NCBI GenBank assembly: GCA_026770025.1
Contig: JAMXDE010000004.1
Coordinates: forward strand, 3,707,501-3,771,500
DNA: 64,000 nt
Source: Craspedostauros australis
Lineage: Eukaryota; Bacillariophyta; Bacillariophyceae; Mastogloiales; Achnanthaceae
Reading direction: 5' to 3'
Part shown: piece after piece, positions 39,716-50,816 of the stretch
Layout of the letters: every line of letters begins with the position of its first letter
Numbering within the stretch: the first letter of the stretch is position 1
The notes under the pieces: model-generated
Told to the model about the DNA's origin: nothing
Database searches by the model: none
What the model saw: the letters and a program-made list of their open reading frames with translations, nothing else
Translations under genes and position numbers: made by a program

Positions 39716-42700
39716 TTAGGCCGCTCGGCGCTCTCTCACTGTGGTCACTTTCCTGCTTGCTCCGAGCACCAGGTAGACGTAGAACGCTTTGTACATCAGC
39801 GTGATCAACGCCAGAACCAGCAAGTCTACCACGAACGTGTCCTCCTCCTTGACCAACGGAAAGACGTCATGGATTGCTTCAAATGCCTCAGTAGAATCGA
39901 CGCCAGCCTCCGTATCCCAGTCCAATCGGACGAAGACGGCGTGTGTCACCGAGCGCGTGTAGTACGAAAACGGCATGACGTAATACAGTGCCTTGTGCGG
40001 CCAGTGCAAGTCTTCCTCGTTGATGAGGAATCCGCCGAACAGGAAACTCCCGAACCAGAAGCTCATGAAGCCCAGCATGCCCAGGATGGGATTGGTGAAT
40101 GCCACCGACAAGACCTCCGCAAGGCTTTCGAATAGCGCCATGATGACGAAGAAGAAAGCGAAGACGGGAGGGAATGCCGACCATGGGACGCCTTGGATCA
40201 CGAATGCCGGCAGGATCAACGCGAAGAGAGCGAAAATGACGAGCACCGGCACGACCAGGAGAGACTTGGCGATGATGTAGGCCAACGGATGCATCATTCC
40301 ATTCTGGATCTCTCTCTGAACCGACTTGAACTCGTCGTTCAGCGCGTACACGGCCACGACGCCCACTGTGTCATATTCAAAAGGGCGTCGGGAGGTCATC
40401 AGCAGCGGTAGTGGATGGTGGGAACCAGACAGTGTTGGAATTGGGTGAGCAAGAGGAAGGAGGTACGCCATTGCACTAACTGGGAGCTCCGTATGTCACA
40501 GCGCATCCAACCACACCACATCTCATGTCATCTCCCTCAATACATCCGTCAAATTCGATAATGATCGCGCATATCGTTGCAATGTCACTTACTGTTGCAT
40601 GGGACGGCCGAAAACCACAGCTGAAGCCAGAACTTGGCAAAGATCTGATCCAATACATTCTCACGGGCGTTCCAGTACACCAAAGCGAAGACCGTGTTGG
40701 ACGACAGGAAGACGACGCAGCGACCAATGTAGCAGATGGGGTCCCTCGTCATCAGGGCGAACTGACGACGGAACATGATCGCCGTTTGTTGCGACAGCGT
40801 GAGGTTGTTGTAGGAGATGGCCGTTGCAGGGTGGGATGGCGCCGGCACTGCAGCAGCTCCGCCGCTTTCATTCTCCGCGGACAGATGCGACGAGTTGACG
40901 TTGGCGTTGGCGTTGGCAAGCGTGTTGTAGAACTCATCGTCGAGGACGGATTTCCCCTTCAGGCTCTTCTTGGCCTTCAGATCGACTCCGATCAGCGCGC
41001 CCTTCTCCTGCGACCATTCGTAAAGGATGGACCGAACTTGGCGCTTGCCCGAGAAGTCACTGTTGATCAAATCCAAGAAGTGCTCCGCCGGGTTGGTGGC
41101 CTGAGGCAGTGGGTATCCGATGGATTCAAAGTAGGGGACCGTATCTTGGACGTTGCCGGTGAAGGCCTCCCGTCCGTGGCTCAGCAACATGAGCTGATCG
41201 AAGCTGTTGTACACCTTGGTGGATGGCTGGTGGATCGTGCAGAGAATGATGACACGCTCCTCCTTGGCAACCTTGACGATCTCTGCCATGATGCTTGAGG
41301 AGGATGCTGCATCTAATCCAGACGTTGGCTGCGCGTGAAGTGAGATGAGATGGGATGCGGAGGTAACATGGAATGCGTGTATCATAAATGAATGAGTGCG
41401 TACAATTGGAGGAAGTATAAATGGACGAATGGACGCAACGAGAATATAATGTGATGAGGAATGCGTGAGGTACTTGTTCGGGGATGCAAATGGGAGGTAC
41501 CGTCGTTGGCGCACCAGGGTTGTGGAGGCTCTCCCACGAGGTCACTCAGCGCAGAGTGGCGTGGAGGAGAGCAGAACACACAGCAAACACGCAGCAGAGC
41601 CGAACGGAGCAGGATACTCCACAGTCCAAGGAACTCACCTCATCCAAGAACATGACGGAAGGACGCTTGAGCAAGCCGATGGCAAGACTGAGACGCCGTT
41701 GCTGACCACCCGACAGACGCGAGCACCGCGTGTTCGCGCATCGTGCCAGACCCATCTTCTCAATCATCTTGGTGACGGCCAGGGGATCGTCGTTGTTGTA
41801 GAGCTGCGCCGCGTACGCCAAGGCCTCCTGCGCCGTGAAGTAGGGCCAGTGCTTGTCGGACTGCTTCACGACGTAGCAGTGCTTGCGGAACAGATCCACG
41901 GTGAGGGGCTCGCCGTTGAGCGCGATCTTGCCGTAGGCCGTGCCGCCGCTGAGGATGGAGTCCATGGTGAGGACGGAGATGAGGGTGGTCTTGCCGGCCC
42001 CGGATGGTCCCATGATCGCCATGACGTGGCCGTCCGTCATGTCGCAGGAGATGTCGGACAGGATGTGCTTATAGGTGGTCGTTGGCTGCTCTGATCCTTC
42101 GGTGGGAAAAGCGCCGGATGCGAAGCGGAAGCCATTGTTGACTTTGACGACGTACTCGATGTTCTCGAAGGAAAGCACTGTGGGTGGTTTTGGCTTGCCA
42201 TTGTAATTGGAAGCAGTGCTGAGCCGCAGCAGGTGTGGATCCGCACCATCCTTCTCCACGTCCTTCTCCGAGTGGGTTGGGCTCGAAGTCGGAGCAGCCC
42301 TGGGAATATCTCCCTGGTCGATCTCCACCCTGGCAGCTCGGAAGACGGGAACCTTGGATTCCGGAGGGCTGGTTGCGTCCTGGTTGGCCGCCTGCTGCTG
42401 CACGTCGTGCTTGTTGAGGTTGGCGACACCAGTAGCGACAGTTTCTGTCGATTCTGCAACTTCGGCTGCATCACGCAACCGTTCCAAGTGCTGCTGTCTT
42501 GCGGTGTTGGATGCCGAACGGCGCGAAGAGTTGGAGGACGACGCGGATGCGGTCGAGTGTGATCGCATTGGCGCCTCCGTAACCATCGTCGTCGTCGGCG
42601 GTGGTTGCAGTGATAGGCTGGTCTTGGGAGGGATGACTTCGCACGTGACAGCACTGTTGTTGGAGCGGACATCTCCCTCCTCTGCGAATGTCAAAGACTT

Positions 42701-43015
42701 GGTTGACCCCGCCGAAGTTGAAGCCTCGATTTGCTGATCCTTGTTGTCGTCAGGATGCTGTGATTGTTTGCTCCCATCCTCCACACGGATGGCACCATGC
42801 AGGAGCGTGCGGCAGCGGCCATCCTCGATGTCACCGGATGTAGCGACCACAGCGGCACCGTCCTCAAGAACCTCGATGCCTTCATCGTTGGACGGCATGT
42901 CATCATCGTCCTGGCGCAGGAAGTCAGCAACGTGCGTCGCAACCGATTCGATGTTTTGCAACGCGTCGCCGCTGCTCTCATCGAACTTGTTGAGGAGGTC
43001 CGTGATGTGTGACAT
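39716..43015 (-). CDS. ABCG-type (White/BCRP) half transporter, three exons
   Basis: Exons at 41639-43015, 40593-41328 and 39716-40365 encode 920 aa. Introns use GTGAGT...CAG and GTAAGT...CAG, and the phases (0 and 1) fit. The first about 270 residues are a polar Ser/Thr/Gln-rich extension. The nucleotide-binding domain has Walker A GPSGAGKTTL at about 336-345, signature LSGGQQRR at about 434, Walker B VMFLDE ending exon 1, and D-loop PTSGLDAASS opening exon 2. IHQPS and NPAEHFLDLI are typical of ABCG. About six membrane segments follow. Exon 2 ends within the segment FWLQLWFSAVPCN and exon 3 continues GVVAVYAL. NBD-before-TMD order defines the ABCG subfamily, whose half transporters dimerise and export lipids, sterols or xenobiotics. 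The substrate cannot be read from sequence. It is divergent from the nucleotidase at 44817. Confidence 0.93.
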
Positions 43016-44816
43016 GGTGGTGGTGATGGAGTAGTGTGAACGCAGTTGGATGGTTGGGACGTTCTGCTGCGAATGTTGCTGTTGCCGATTGGATTCCTTT
43101 CGTTTTTGTGAGGACTCTGATGTGAGGACTCTGATGTGAGGACTCCGATGTGAGGACTCCAATGTGAAGAGTGGTGTGAAGAGTGGTGTGAAGAGTGGTG
43201 TGAAGAGTGACGTGACGTGATGTCATGCAGCTGTGATTGTGATTGTGTACAGCAATACTCCCTTCGCTTGTCAGTATGACCGTGATCGTGGTTGTGATCC
43301 TCACAGAGGAGTAAACGGCTCGGATAGGAGTGCCATGCTCAACCCTCTTCAGAGGAGTGATACTATACTTGTGACGCGGGTATGCATCATGCTGCCTGGC
43401 GGCTTCACGCCAAGAGAGTGGCGATCATCGCTTGCGGCGCTTCCACAAACAAGATCACGCAGGGGCGGAAAATGTGGAAGAAACCGCGAGGCAAGAACAG
43501 ACAGGAATTTGCACGCCAACAAGAGTGGGTCGGCGCGTCTGGAAGGCATGGAAGTCCCCTCCGCGAGACCCAAAAGACCCTCCACAATGACCTGAGCGCG
43601 TCGCTTGGGCTCAATTGATATTCGCAAATCAATCGATCGAATCGTCCCGATGAATCCCGTTAGAGGGTCGATCGAGTCAATTCCAAACTTGGATTCCAGA
43701 AATGAAAACGTCTTCGTCACGACACCGACGCCACGTCGGTACACTTCACATGATTAACAAGGTGTTGAACACCGGATCCTTTGGGCCAATCAACGTGCTG
43801 GGAACCATTCCCGCAGCCATCGAAAACGTGGAGACGGGCATGTTCTGCGTGTTGTCGCGACAGGACTGCCGTTGTTGCATGGCGAACTTTACTCGTGTCG
43901 TGCACTCCAAGCGTGTATCGCCAAGAAAGGAACGTTTTTGTTGATGTGGCGAAGAATGGAAAAGAGGGAGACAAGCCGAGGGAATGGTGGCTGCGCCTTG
44001 TGTGCCGTTGTCGGCGCCGCCAGTTGGCCAGTTTTGAACTGAAACCATACATCACCACCGATTCAACACAGAACATCAAAGAAGCGCGCGACCTTGGTTG
44101 TCTTGGTTGTCTTGGACTGCATTGCGTCACGCTGCATTGCATCGAGGAGGTCGTTGTTTGATTGTGTTGATGGTCCAGTGCGGTCGTCGACCCACCACAT
44201 ACATCTCCACACCCATCAAAAACATCAAAGTCTTCACGAGCAGCCAAGCTGAATGCAACTCCGCTCACTTCTCAATCGATTTGTCAAGTCGCCTCCATTC
44301 CTGCGCCCCCATTCCGCAAAGGTTCGAAGCAATTCCGAAACGCGAAGAACTTTTCAACTCCTTGACTTTGTGCGAGCGAAGATTCGGCAGGAGAGAGCGA
44401 CCATCGGAACAACGGAAGCCTCAAGTGCGAAGATCACCCATCCAACAACATACGCGTACCAAGCACGCTACTATATCCTCATAAAGCGGAACAGAGCGCA
44501 AGCGCAAAAGGAAGAGGTGAACTGGAGACAGCATCTGTACGATCCAAGAAGTAGAAGAAGAAGAAAAGGCACCAACCAACTGCGGAAAGCCTTCAACAGA
44601 ACAAGATTCATTTGAAAGGCAACGTGGAACACATTATCGACCTACTCGTACTGCCTGACACCCTCATCTGACAACGGCTCGCTTTGCAACGCAATCCCAT
44701 CACTGCACAGCACAGCATTGTATTACGATAATACACCACGAAACAGTGTACTGAGTCGAGTTCAGCCAAGTTCAGCCGAGTGGAAAGAACATAACAGCTG
44801 CGAATCCCTGGTCAAC
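43016..44816. other. Divergent upstream region of the ABCG and nucleotidase genes
   Basis: This 1.8 kb separates two divergently transcribed genes and holds both promoters. It includes the minisatellites at 43110-43213. Short frames are present, but none has a recognised domain. Confidence 0.6.
43110..43213. repeat. Two adjoining minisatellites upstream of the ABCG start
   Basis: Four units of 14 bp (GAGGACTCTGATGT and variants, 43110-43165) run directly into four units of 12 bp (GAAGAGTGGTGT and variants, 43166-43213). The arrays begin 95 bases upstream of the ABCG ATG, so they lie in its promoter or 5' leader. Confidence 0.9.
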
Positions 44817-46980
44817 ATGGGACCTCGCAGACAGCAACAAACGGACCAGACGACTCTGCTCCATAGCAGCAGTGCGATCATGTCCATCCTCCTGCTCTTC
44901 GGCAGTGCCGTGATCGTGACGACATCCGCAGCAAGCAACATCTCAGGACCGCAAGATTCCTTCCAGCAACCTGCCATGGATTGGTCTCAGTCACCATACA
45001 AAATCGTAAGTTCTGACTGATTGCGTCATTGCTTGCGTGGTTGCTGCCCGTGATACAAACTTGGAGTGCAGTCGTACATGTAATACTTCATGCTTGTGCA
45101 GCATTCAACATCGCTGGTGCTTTGCTCTTTACTTCCTGCTGTGTATTATGTATTGTGCAATGTTTCATGCGCGCAACTTCCATGCAACACAATGGAACCT
45201 CATGTTGTCTTCATCTCACCATCTGTCTGCATCCTCCACTTGCGATCGGACGCTGCCGCGGGAACATTCTATGCACCAATTGATGCCCACGCACATTCAC
45301 ACCCACGGTACGTAAATATATTAGATCATCGATGGTGGCTCGACGGGATCTCGACTGCGGGTCTTCGAATTCGTTGACATGGACAGTGATGTAAAGATCA
45401 ACGTGGGCATTGATGAGGACATGGGTGAGGAGCAACTGCCAATTCAAACACCAGCGAGGAATACGGAATGCATCTCAAGAGGGTCATTGAGCGTCAATAT
45501 CCCCATGTCGTCATTCGGACGCTTGCAATCGGAGCAGCAACCACACTCTTCTCCCATCAACGCCACCGAGGTCGCCCAGCACATCTTGCCGCTCTTCGAC
45601 TACGCCTCAACGGTCATCCCACCTCAGTACTATAACTCCACGCGCGTCTTGTACCTAGCGACGGCGGGCATGCGATTGCTGGAGCCCGGCGAGCAGGAGG
45701 CAGTCTACGACGCGCTGCACGCTGGATTGTTGCAGACGCCATCATTTGTCTTTCGTAACCTGCAACGCACTGATCTGCGGACGCTGAGCGGAGAGCTGGA
45801 GGGATTTTACGGTGCCATTGCGGTCAACTACCTCAAGGGCGTCATCAATACCAACCTCGAACTCACTGCAACAACAAACGAAGAGGAGGAAGCAGTCCAG
45901 GCGCCATCCCGGCAGACTGACAAAATTGACGAACAACAGCAACAACCCTTGGGTGCACTCGACATGGGTGGAAGCTCCACCCAGATCGTGTTTTCCACCA
46001 GTGACGGTAATGAGAATAGCGCTGCTGCGGGTTCCAATGACGGTGACCAAACCTGCGGAACGAATTATGATTACACGGCCGAGGCGGATGCCTGCGTTGC
46101 ACCGGGCGCCCAGCCATCCACGCTGCAGCATGACAACTTCTTCAAGACTTCGTACCTGTCGTACGGAGTGGATCAGTTCCGCCACCGAATGTACCGCGCG
46201 TGGATTGCCGAACGCCAACAGCAGCAGCAAGACGAACAGGACGAGGCGCGATGTGAGCAGCAACATGACGGCTCAGAGCAGCAGTGCCACAGCAACATAA
46301 TATTCAACCCATGCGGCAACCCAGGCAACGAGCAGGAATATGAAGGGCATGTATTCCTGGGCACTGGAAACGTGGACGCATGCGTTGCGCAGGTGAAACG
46401 CTTCATTCCGCATGCCAGTCTTCCACATGATGGCGATGCCGATTTCGAGACGGAACGCATGATCGGTGGCATTCAGCATCCGCCGATCCGAGGCAAGTTC
46501 CTGGCCATGTCTCTGTACTTCTTCGCGCTGGACAGCCTCCGCGTGTTCTCCGGAAACGAGATCTTGGAACGGACGTGGCCGACGCCGACCCTGAACGAGC
46601 TGCACGACGCGTTGGACGGTCTGTGTTCGCGTTCCTGGCACGACGATCTGAGCATCACGACAACGGATCACCGCTTCACGCGCCCCACATCGCTGCCCCA
46701 TCGGTGCATGGAGAGCGTCTACATGACCACCCTGCTGCGCCACGGATACGGCTTCGACCCCGAGTCGCGGGACATCACGTTCACATTCTTGGTGAACGAC
46801 AGCGAGGTCGAATGGACGTTGGGTATGGCGCTGGCCATGCACGCCGCGCCACCAAGCGCCAACGTGAAGCCGAAGCGAGCCGACGACACAGCGCGACGCA
46901 ACGCGACCTACCATCGCAAGGCCGCAGAATTCGTTGCGCATTCCGCCATCCACACGCACTTTTATCCGGAGAGTCTGTGA
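44817..46980 (+). CDS. GDA1/CD39-family nucleoside phosphatase (apyrase), two exons
   Basis: Exons at 44817-45005 and 45325-46980 (intron 319 bp, GTAAGT...TTAG, phase 0) encode 614 aa. An upstream in-frame ATG at 44718 is also possible. Residues about 20-39 (IMSILLLFGSAVIVTTSAAS) form a signal peptide or anchor, placing the enzyme in the secretory route. Apyrase conserved regions follow: ACR1 IIDGGSTGSRLRVFEF opening exon 2, ACR2 LYLATAGMRLL, ACR3 GFYGAIAVNYLKG and ACR4 GALDMGGSSTQIVF. Exon 1 ends YKI and exon 2 continues IIDGG, which confirms the splice. The family hydrolyses nucleoside di- and triphosphates in the Golgi lumen or outside the cell. No second membrane segment is evident at the C-terminus. 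Gln-rich inserts (ERQQQQQDEQDE) are unusual for the family. Confidence 0.92.
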
Positions 46981-47550
46981 TGCAATTGCAAACCGTGCTT
47001 GAGTGAATAACGTATAACGCAGTGTATGGTGTGGTATGGTATGGGAACTGTATGTTATTGTAGCAGACTTGTGTAATAGTCGTAGTATGGCACTATCTCT
47101 CTGAATCACTCGCGTTCGGTTGTGCAAGACGAAGCCGAACCCTGGGCGGATGAATGAACAGGAAAGATTGCACATCACGGACATGCTTGTTTCCTGCACA
47201 GGCGACGTGGGCTGACGTGTGAGTTTCTTCTTTGTGACGTCACACTTGAACAAGAACAGAACAAAGTTCGCGATTTTGGGACGCAACGCAACTGCAACAG
47301 ATGGATGCAGTTGCATTACATTCCAGAAGCAACACGCAGATCAACAATGAGACAGAGCGGAAGGATAGATGCACAATTGCAATACTCAACCGACCGATCT
47401 GGATTGAAGGCTCCGTCATAAAATCCAAACTCATCAAGGTGATAATAGCAGATATCATCCCCTGCAATCTCCACCACTCCATACTGGATTCAACTAGTAG
47501 AGTCTGACTATACAAGGACTATACAAGGACTATACAAGGACTACACAAGG
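46981..47550. other. Spacer between nucleotidase and PEPC genes
   Basis: This holds the 3' region of the nucleotidase gene and the promoter or leader of the PEPC gene. The only distinct structure is the tandem repeat at 47507-47550. Confidence 0.6.
47507..47550 (+). repeat. 4 x 11-bp tandem repeat ending at the PEPC start codon
   Basis: ACTATACAAGG is repeated four times without gap (47507, 47518, 47529, 47540; the last unit is ACTACACAAGG). The next base is the A of ATG 47551. The repeat therefore makes up the last 44 bases of the 5' leader. Confidence 0.95.
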
Positions 47551-50500
47551 ATGATCTCCAGAATGATCTGCATGAGGCATGGCCGCGCCATCGGCGGAGC
47601 CGCCGCCTCTCGCATCATGGCGTTGCGCCACCCCGTGCGTTCCACCACAGCAACCGCAACAACGGCGCTCACGTCGCTGCGCACCTTGAGCAGCATGCGA
47701 GAGCCGCTGTCCCTGTTCGAACGCAACGACGCCGACAATGGCGCGCCGCAATCCGCCGCACACGACTACGACGCCATCCTGCGCAAGGACGTGCGCACCA
47801 TGGGCAGCCTGCTGGGCGAGATCATCCGCAAATCGGAGGGCGATCACATCCTGCATCTCATCGAGGAACTGCGCGGCAAGGCCAAGGCCTGGCGCGAGGA
47901 GGGCAACGCCGAGGCCTTCGAGAGCCTCACGCAGGCCTGTTCCAAGCTCACGACGAAGGAGCTTCACGTCATCGCAAGGGCCTTCACGCACTTTCTGGCC
48001 ATGGCCAATGCGGCAGAATCGCATCATCGCGTCCGCGTCGTCAACCAGCGCAAGCAGTACGATGGCGCGCAGAGCGAGGACATCAATGCTCTGTTCAACA
48101 AGGACGATTCGTGCGTTGGGGTCCTGCAGGATCTCATCCATGTCCACCATCTCACGCCGCAGAAGGTCGCCGAGCAGCTGGCGGAACAGCAGGTCGAGCT
48201 CGTTCTCACGGCGCATCCTACCGAAGTCAATCGCAAGACGACTTTGGAGAAGCAATGGAGGATTCAGAAGGTACGTATTTAATATGCATGCTTGCATACA
48301 TGCTTGCATGTATCGGTGGTTGGTGGACTTGCTTGTTGGTCTACGTATTAATGAGATATCTGTGATCATTACAACGTGGTGTTGAGCTCTGCCAGACCTT
48401 TCAATCAAATATTAATTTATTTGGGATCGTCGTCATCATTCATTCATGATGCCTTCGAAGCATGCAAACGCCTGGACCGATGCATTCACTCGCTCACTCA
48501 CTCACTCACTCGACCTCCCATTCAACCACCCAATCATGTCCAATCATGTCCAACAACCAGATTCTCAACATGACGGACGAGCTGCGATTCCGCAACACCA
48601 GCACCAAGTACGAGGAGAAGCAACTGGACGACGCCTTGAAGCGCGAGCTCTCCTCCCTCTGGTTGTCCGACGAGGTCTCGCGCACCAAACCCACGCCCGA
48701 AGGCGAGGCCGAACGCGGCACGCTCATCATCGAGAACGTCCTGTGGGAGGCCCTGCCCACCTTCCTGCGCAAACTCAATGCGACGCTCGAAGCCCATTCG
48801 CCCGAGGCCCGGTTGCCGCTCACGGCCGCGCCCCTCATCTTCTCCAGCTGGATGGGTGGAGACCGCGACGGCAATCCCAACGTCACGGCCCGCACGACGC
48901 AGACGGTGTGTCTCAGACAGCGTGCGCAGGCGGCCTGGCTCATAAGGCGGGACATGCAGCGGTTGGAACGCGAGCTGTCCCTCACGTCGTGCTCGGACGA
49001 GCTGCACGAGGTCATCCGCGGCGACCGCACGCGCGAGCCATACCGCACCTTGATCCGCCGCATCGTTGCCAAGCTGAAGCGCACGCAGCAGTGGGCCGTG
49101 GAGCAGGGCAAGCTCACGCAGAGCAGCGCGGAGCATTACGCCATCCAGCAACCCAACACGACGGTGAGCGATGGCACCAGCGTCTACCTTGACAAGCAGG
49201 ACCTTCTCGATGAGCTCCTCCTCATGCACCGCTCGCTGTGCGACATGGGTGACGACCTGCATGCGGATGGATTGCTGACGGACATCCTGGCGAACGTGTC
49301 GTCCTTCGGCCTCACGATGGCGAAGCTCGACATCCGCCAGGAATCGGATCGTCACCAGGAAGCGCTCGATGCCATCACTCGCTATCTGGGACTGGGCAGC
49401 TACGACCAGTGGGACGAAGACACGAAGCTCAACTGGCTGCAGCAGCAGCTCAGCTCCAAGCGTCCCCTCATCCGTCCGGGTGCCTGGAACGAGCACAAGG
49501 ACATCTTCTCCGACACCGCCATCGACACCCTGGAGACCTTCCAGATGATCGCGCACCAGTTCGAAGGCAGCCTCGGTGCCTACGTCATCAGCCAATGCAC
49601 GAGCGCCAGCGACATCCTCGCGGTGCTCCTTCTGCAGCGCGATGCCGGAGTCGCCAAGCCTCTGCGCGTCGTGCCGCTGTTCGAAACGTTGGATGATCTG
49701 GATGGTGCCACCGACACCATGCGCACCCTCTTCCAAACGCCAGCCTACACGGGCAGCATCGGCGGCAAGCAGGAGGTCATGATCGGGTACTCCGATTCCG
49801 CCAAGGATGCCGGTCGCATGGCCGCGAGCTGGGCGCAGTACGAAACGCAGGAGGCGTTGGCCAAGCTGGCACGTGACATGGGCGTCGACATGACCTTCTT
49901 CCACGGCAAGGGCGGCACGGTTGGCAGGGGTGGCAATCCACAAACCTTCCTGGCCATCTTGGCGCACGCCCCGGGCACCATCAACGGCCAATTCCGCGTG
50001 ACGGAACAAGGCGAGATGATCCACCAGAACTTCGGTCACAAGGATAGGGCCGAGCGCACCATGGACATCTACACGGCGGCCGTCTTGGCCGAGAAGCTCG
50101 CCGAGCGACCCACACCGACGAAGGAGTGGCGCGACATGATGTCCCGACTGTCGGAGATCAGCTGCGACGCTTACCGCAAGGTCGTGCGCGAAGACGATCG
50201 ATTCGTTCCCTACTTCCGTTCCGCCACGCCCGAGCTCGAGCTGTCGAATCTGAACATCGGCTCGCGGCCAGCCAAGCGCAAAGCGTCCGGCGGCGTCGAA
50301 AGTCTGCGGGCGATCCCGTGGAACTTCTCCTGGACTCAGACCCGCCTCAACCTTCCCACGTGGCTTGGAATCGGCCAGGCGATCGATGAGGTGCTGCAGT
50401 CACCCGATGCTGACAAGCTCAAGGACATGTACAAGAACTGGGGGTCATTCCGCACGACCATCGATCTGGTGGAGATGGTCCTCGCCAAATCAGAGCCAGG

Positions 50501-50816
50501 CATCGCGGCGCACTACGACAACCAGCTGGTCAAGGACCCGAAGGCTCAGGAGCTCGGCAACGAAGTGCGTAAACTGCACCGGTCGACGGAGCAGGCCATC
50601 CTCAGCCTGACGGGACACGAGGTGCTCAGCGAGAACAACACCGTGCTGAGACGCCTGCTGCAGGTTCGCAACCCGTACGTCGATGTCCTCAATGTCCTGC
50701 AGGCAGAGACCCTGCAACGAATCCGAGAACCTCATGAGAAGGAAGACAAGATGCTGAAGGATGCCCTGCTCACCACGATCACTGGAATCGCGAACGGAAT
50801 GGGAAACACAGGTTAG
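47551..50816 (+). CDS. Phosphoenolpyruvate carboxylase, two exons, probable mitochondrial form
   Basis: Exons at 47551-48270 and 48561-50816 (intron 290 bp, AAG/GTACGT...CCAG/ATT, phase 0) encode 991 aa. The enzyme makes oxaloacetate from PEP and bicarbonate, feeding the TCA cycle or carbon concentration. Catalytic motifs: HPTEVNR with His222, GGDRDGNPN at 339-347, GYSDSAKDAGR at about 651, and FHGKGGTVGRGG with His688. The position usually Arg in FHGRGG is Lys690. The C-terminus GMGNTG is close to the invariant QNTG. Residues 1-49 (MISRMICMRHGRAIGGAAAS onward) are Arg/Ser/Ala-rich with almost no acids, as in a mitochondrial presequence; no ASAFAP-like plastid signal is seen. No plant-type N-terminal phosphorylation site was noted. 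The start follows directly on a tandem repeat. Confidence 0.95.

Noticed and set aside
43702-44268. Short overlapping frames in the ABCG/nucleotidase divergent region
   Set aside because: Both strands are open in several frames, with no conserved domain or splice support. Treated as promoter sequence.
48534-50039. 501-codon open frame antisense to PEPC
   Set aside because: It is a shadow of the GC-rich third positions of the PEPC coding strand and has no domain. The same applies to the 448-codon frame at 13960-15306 (minus) under the copia gag-pol.
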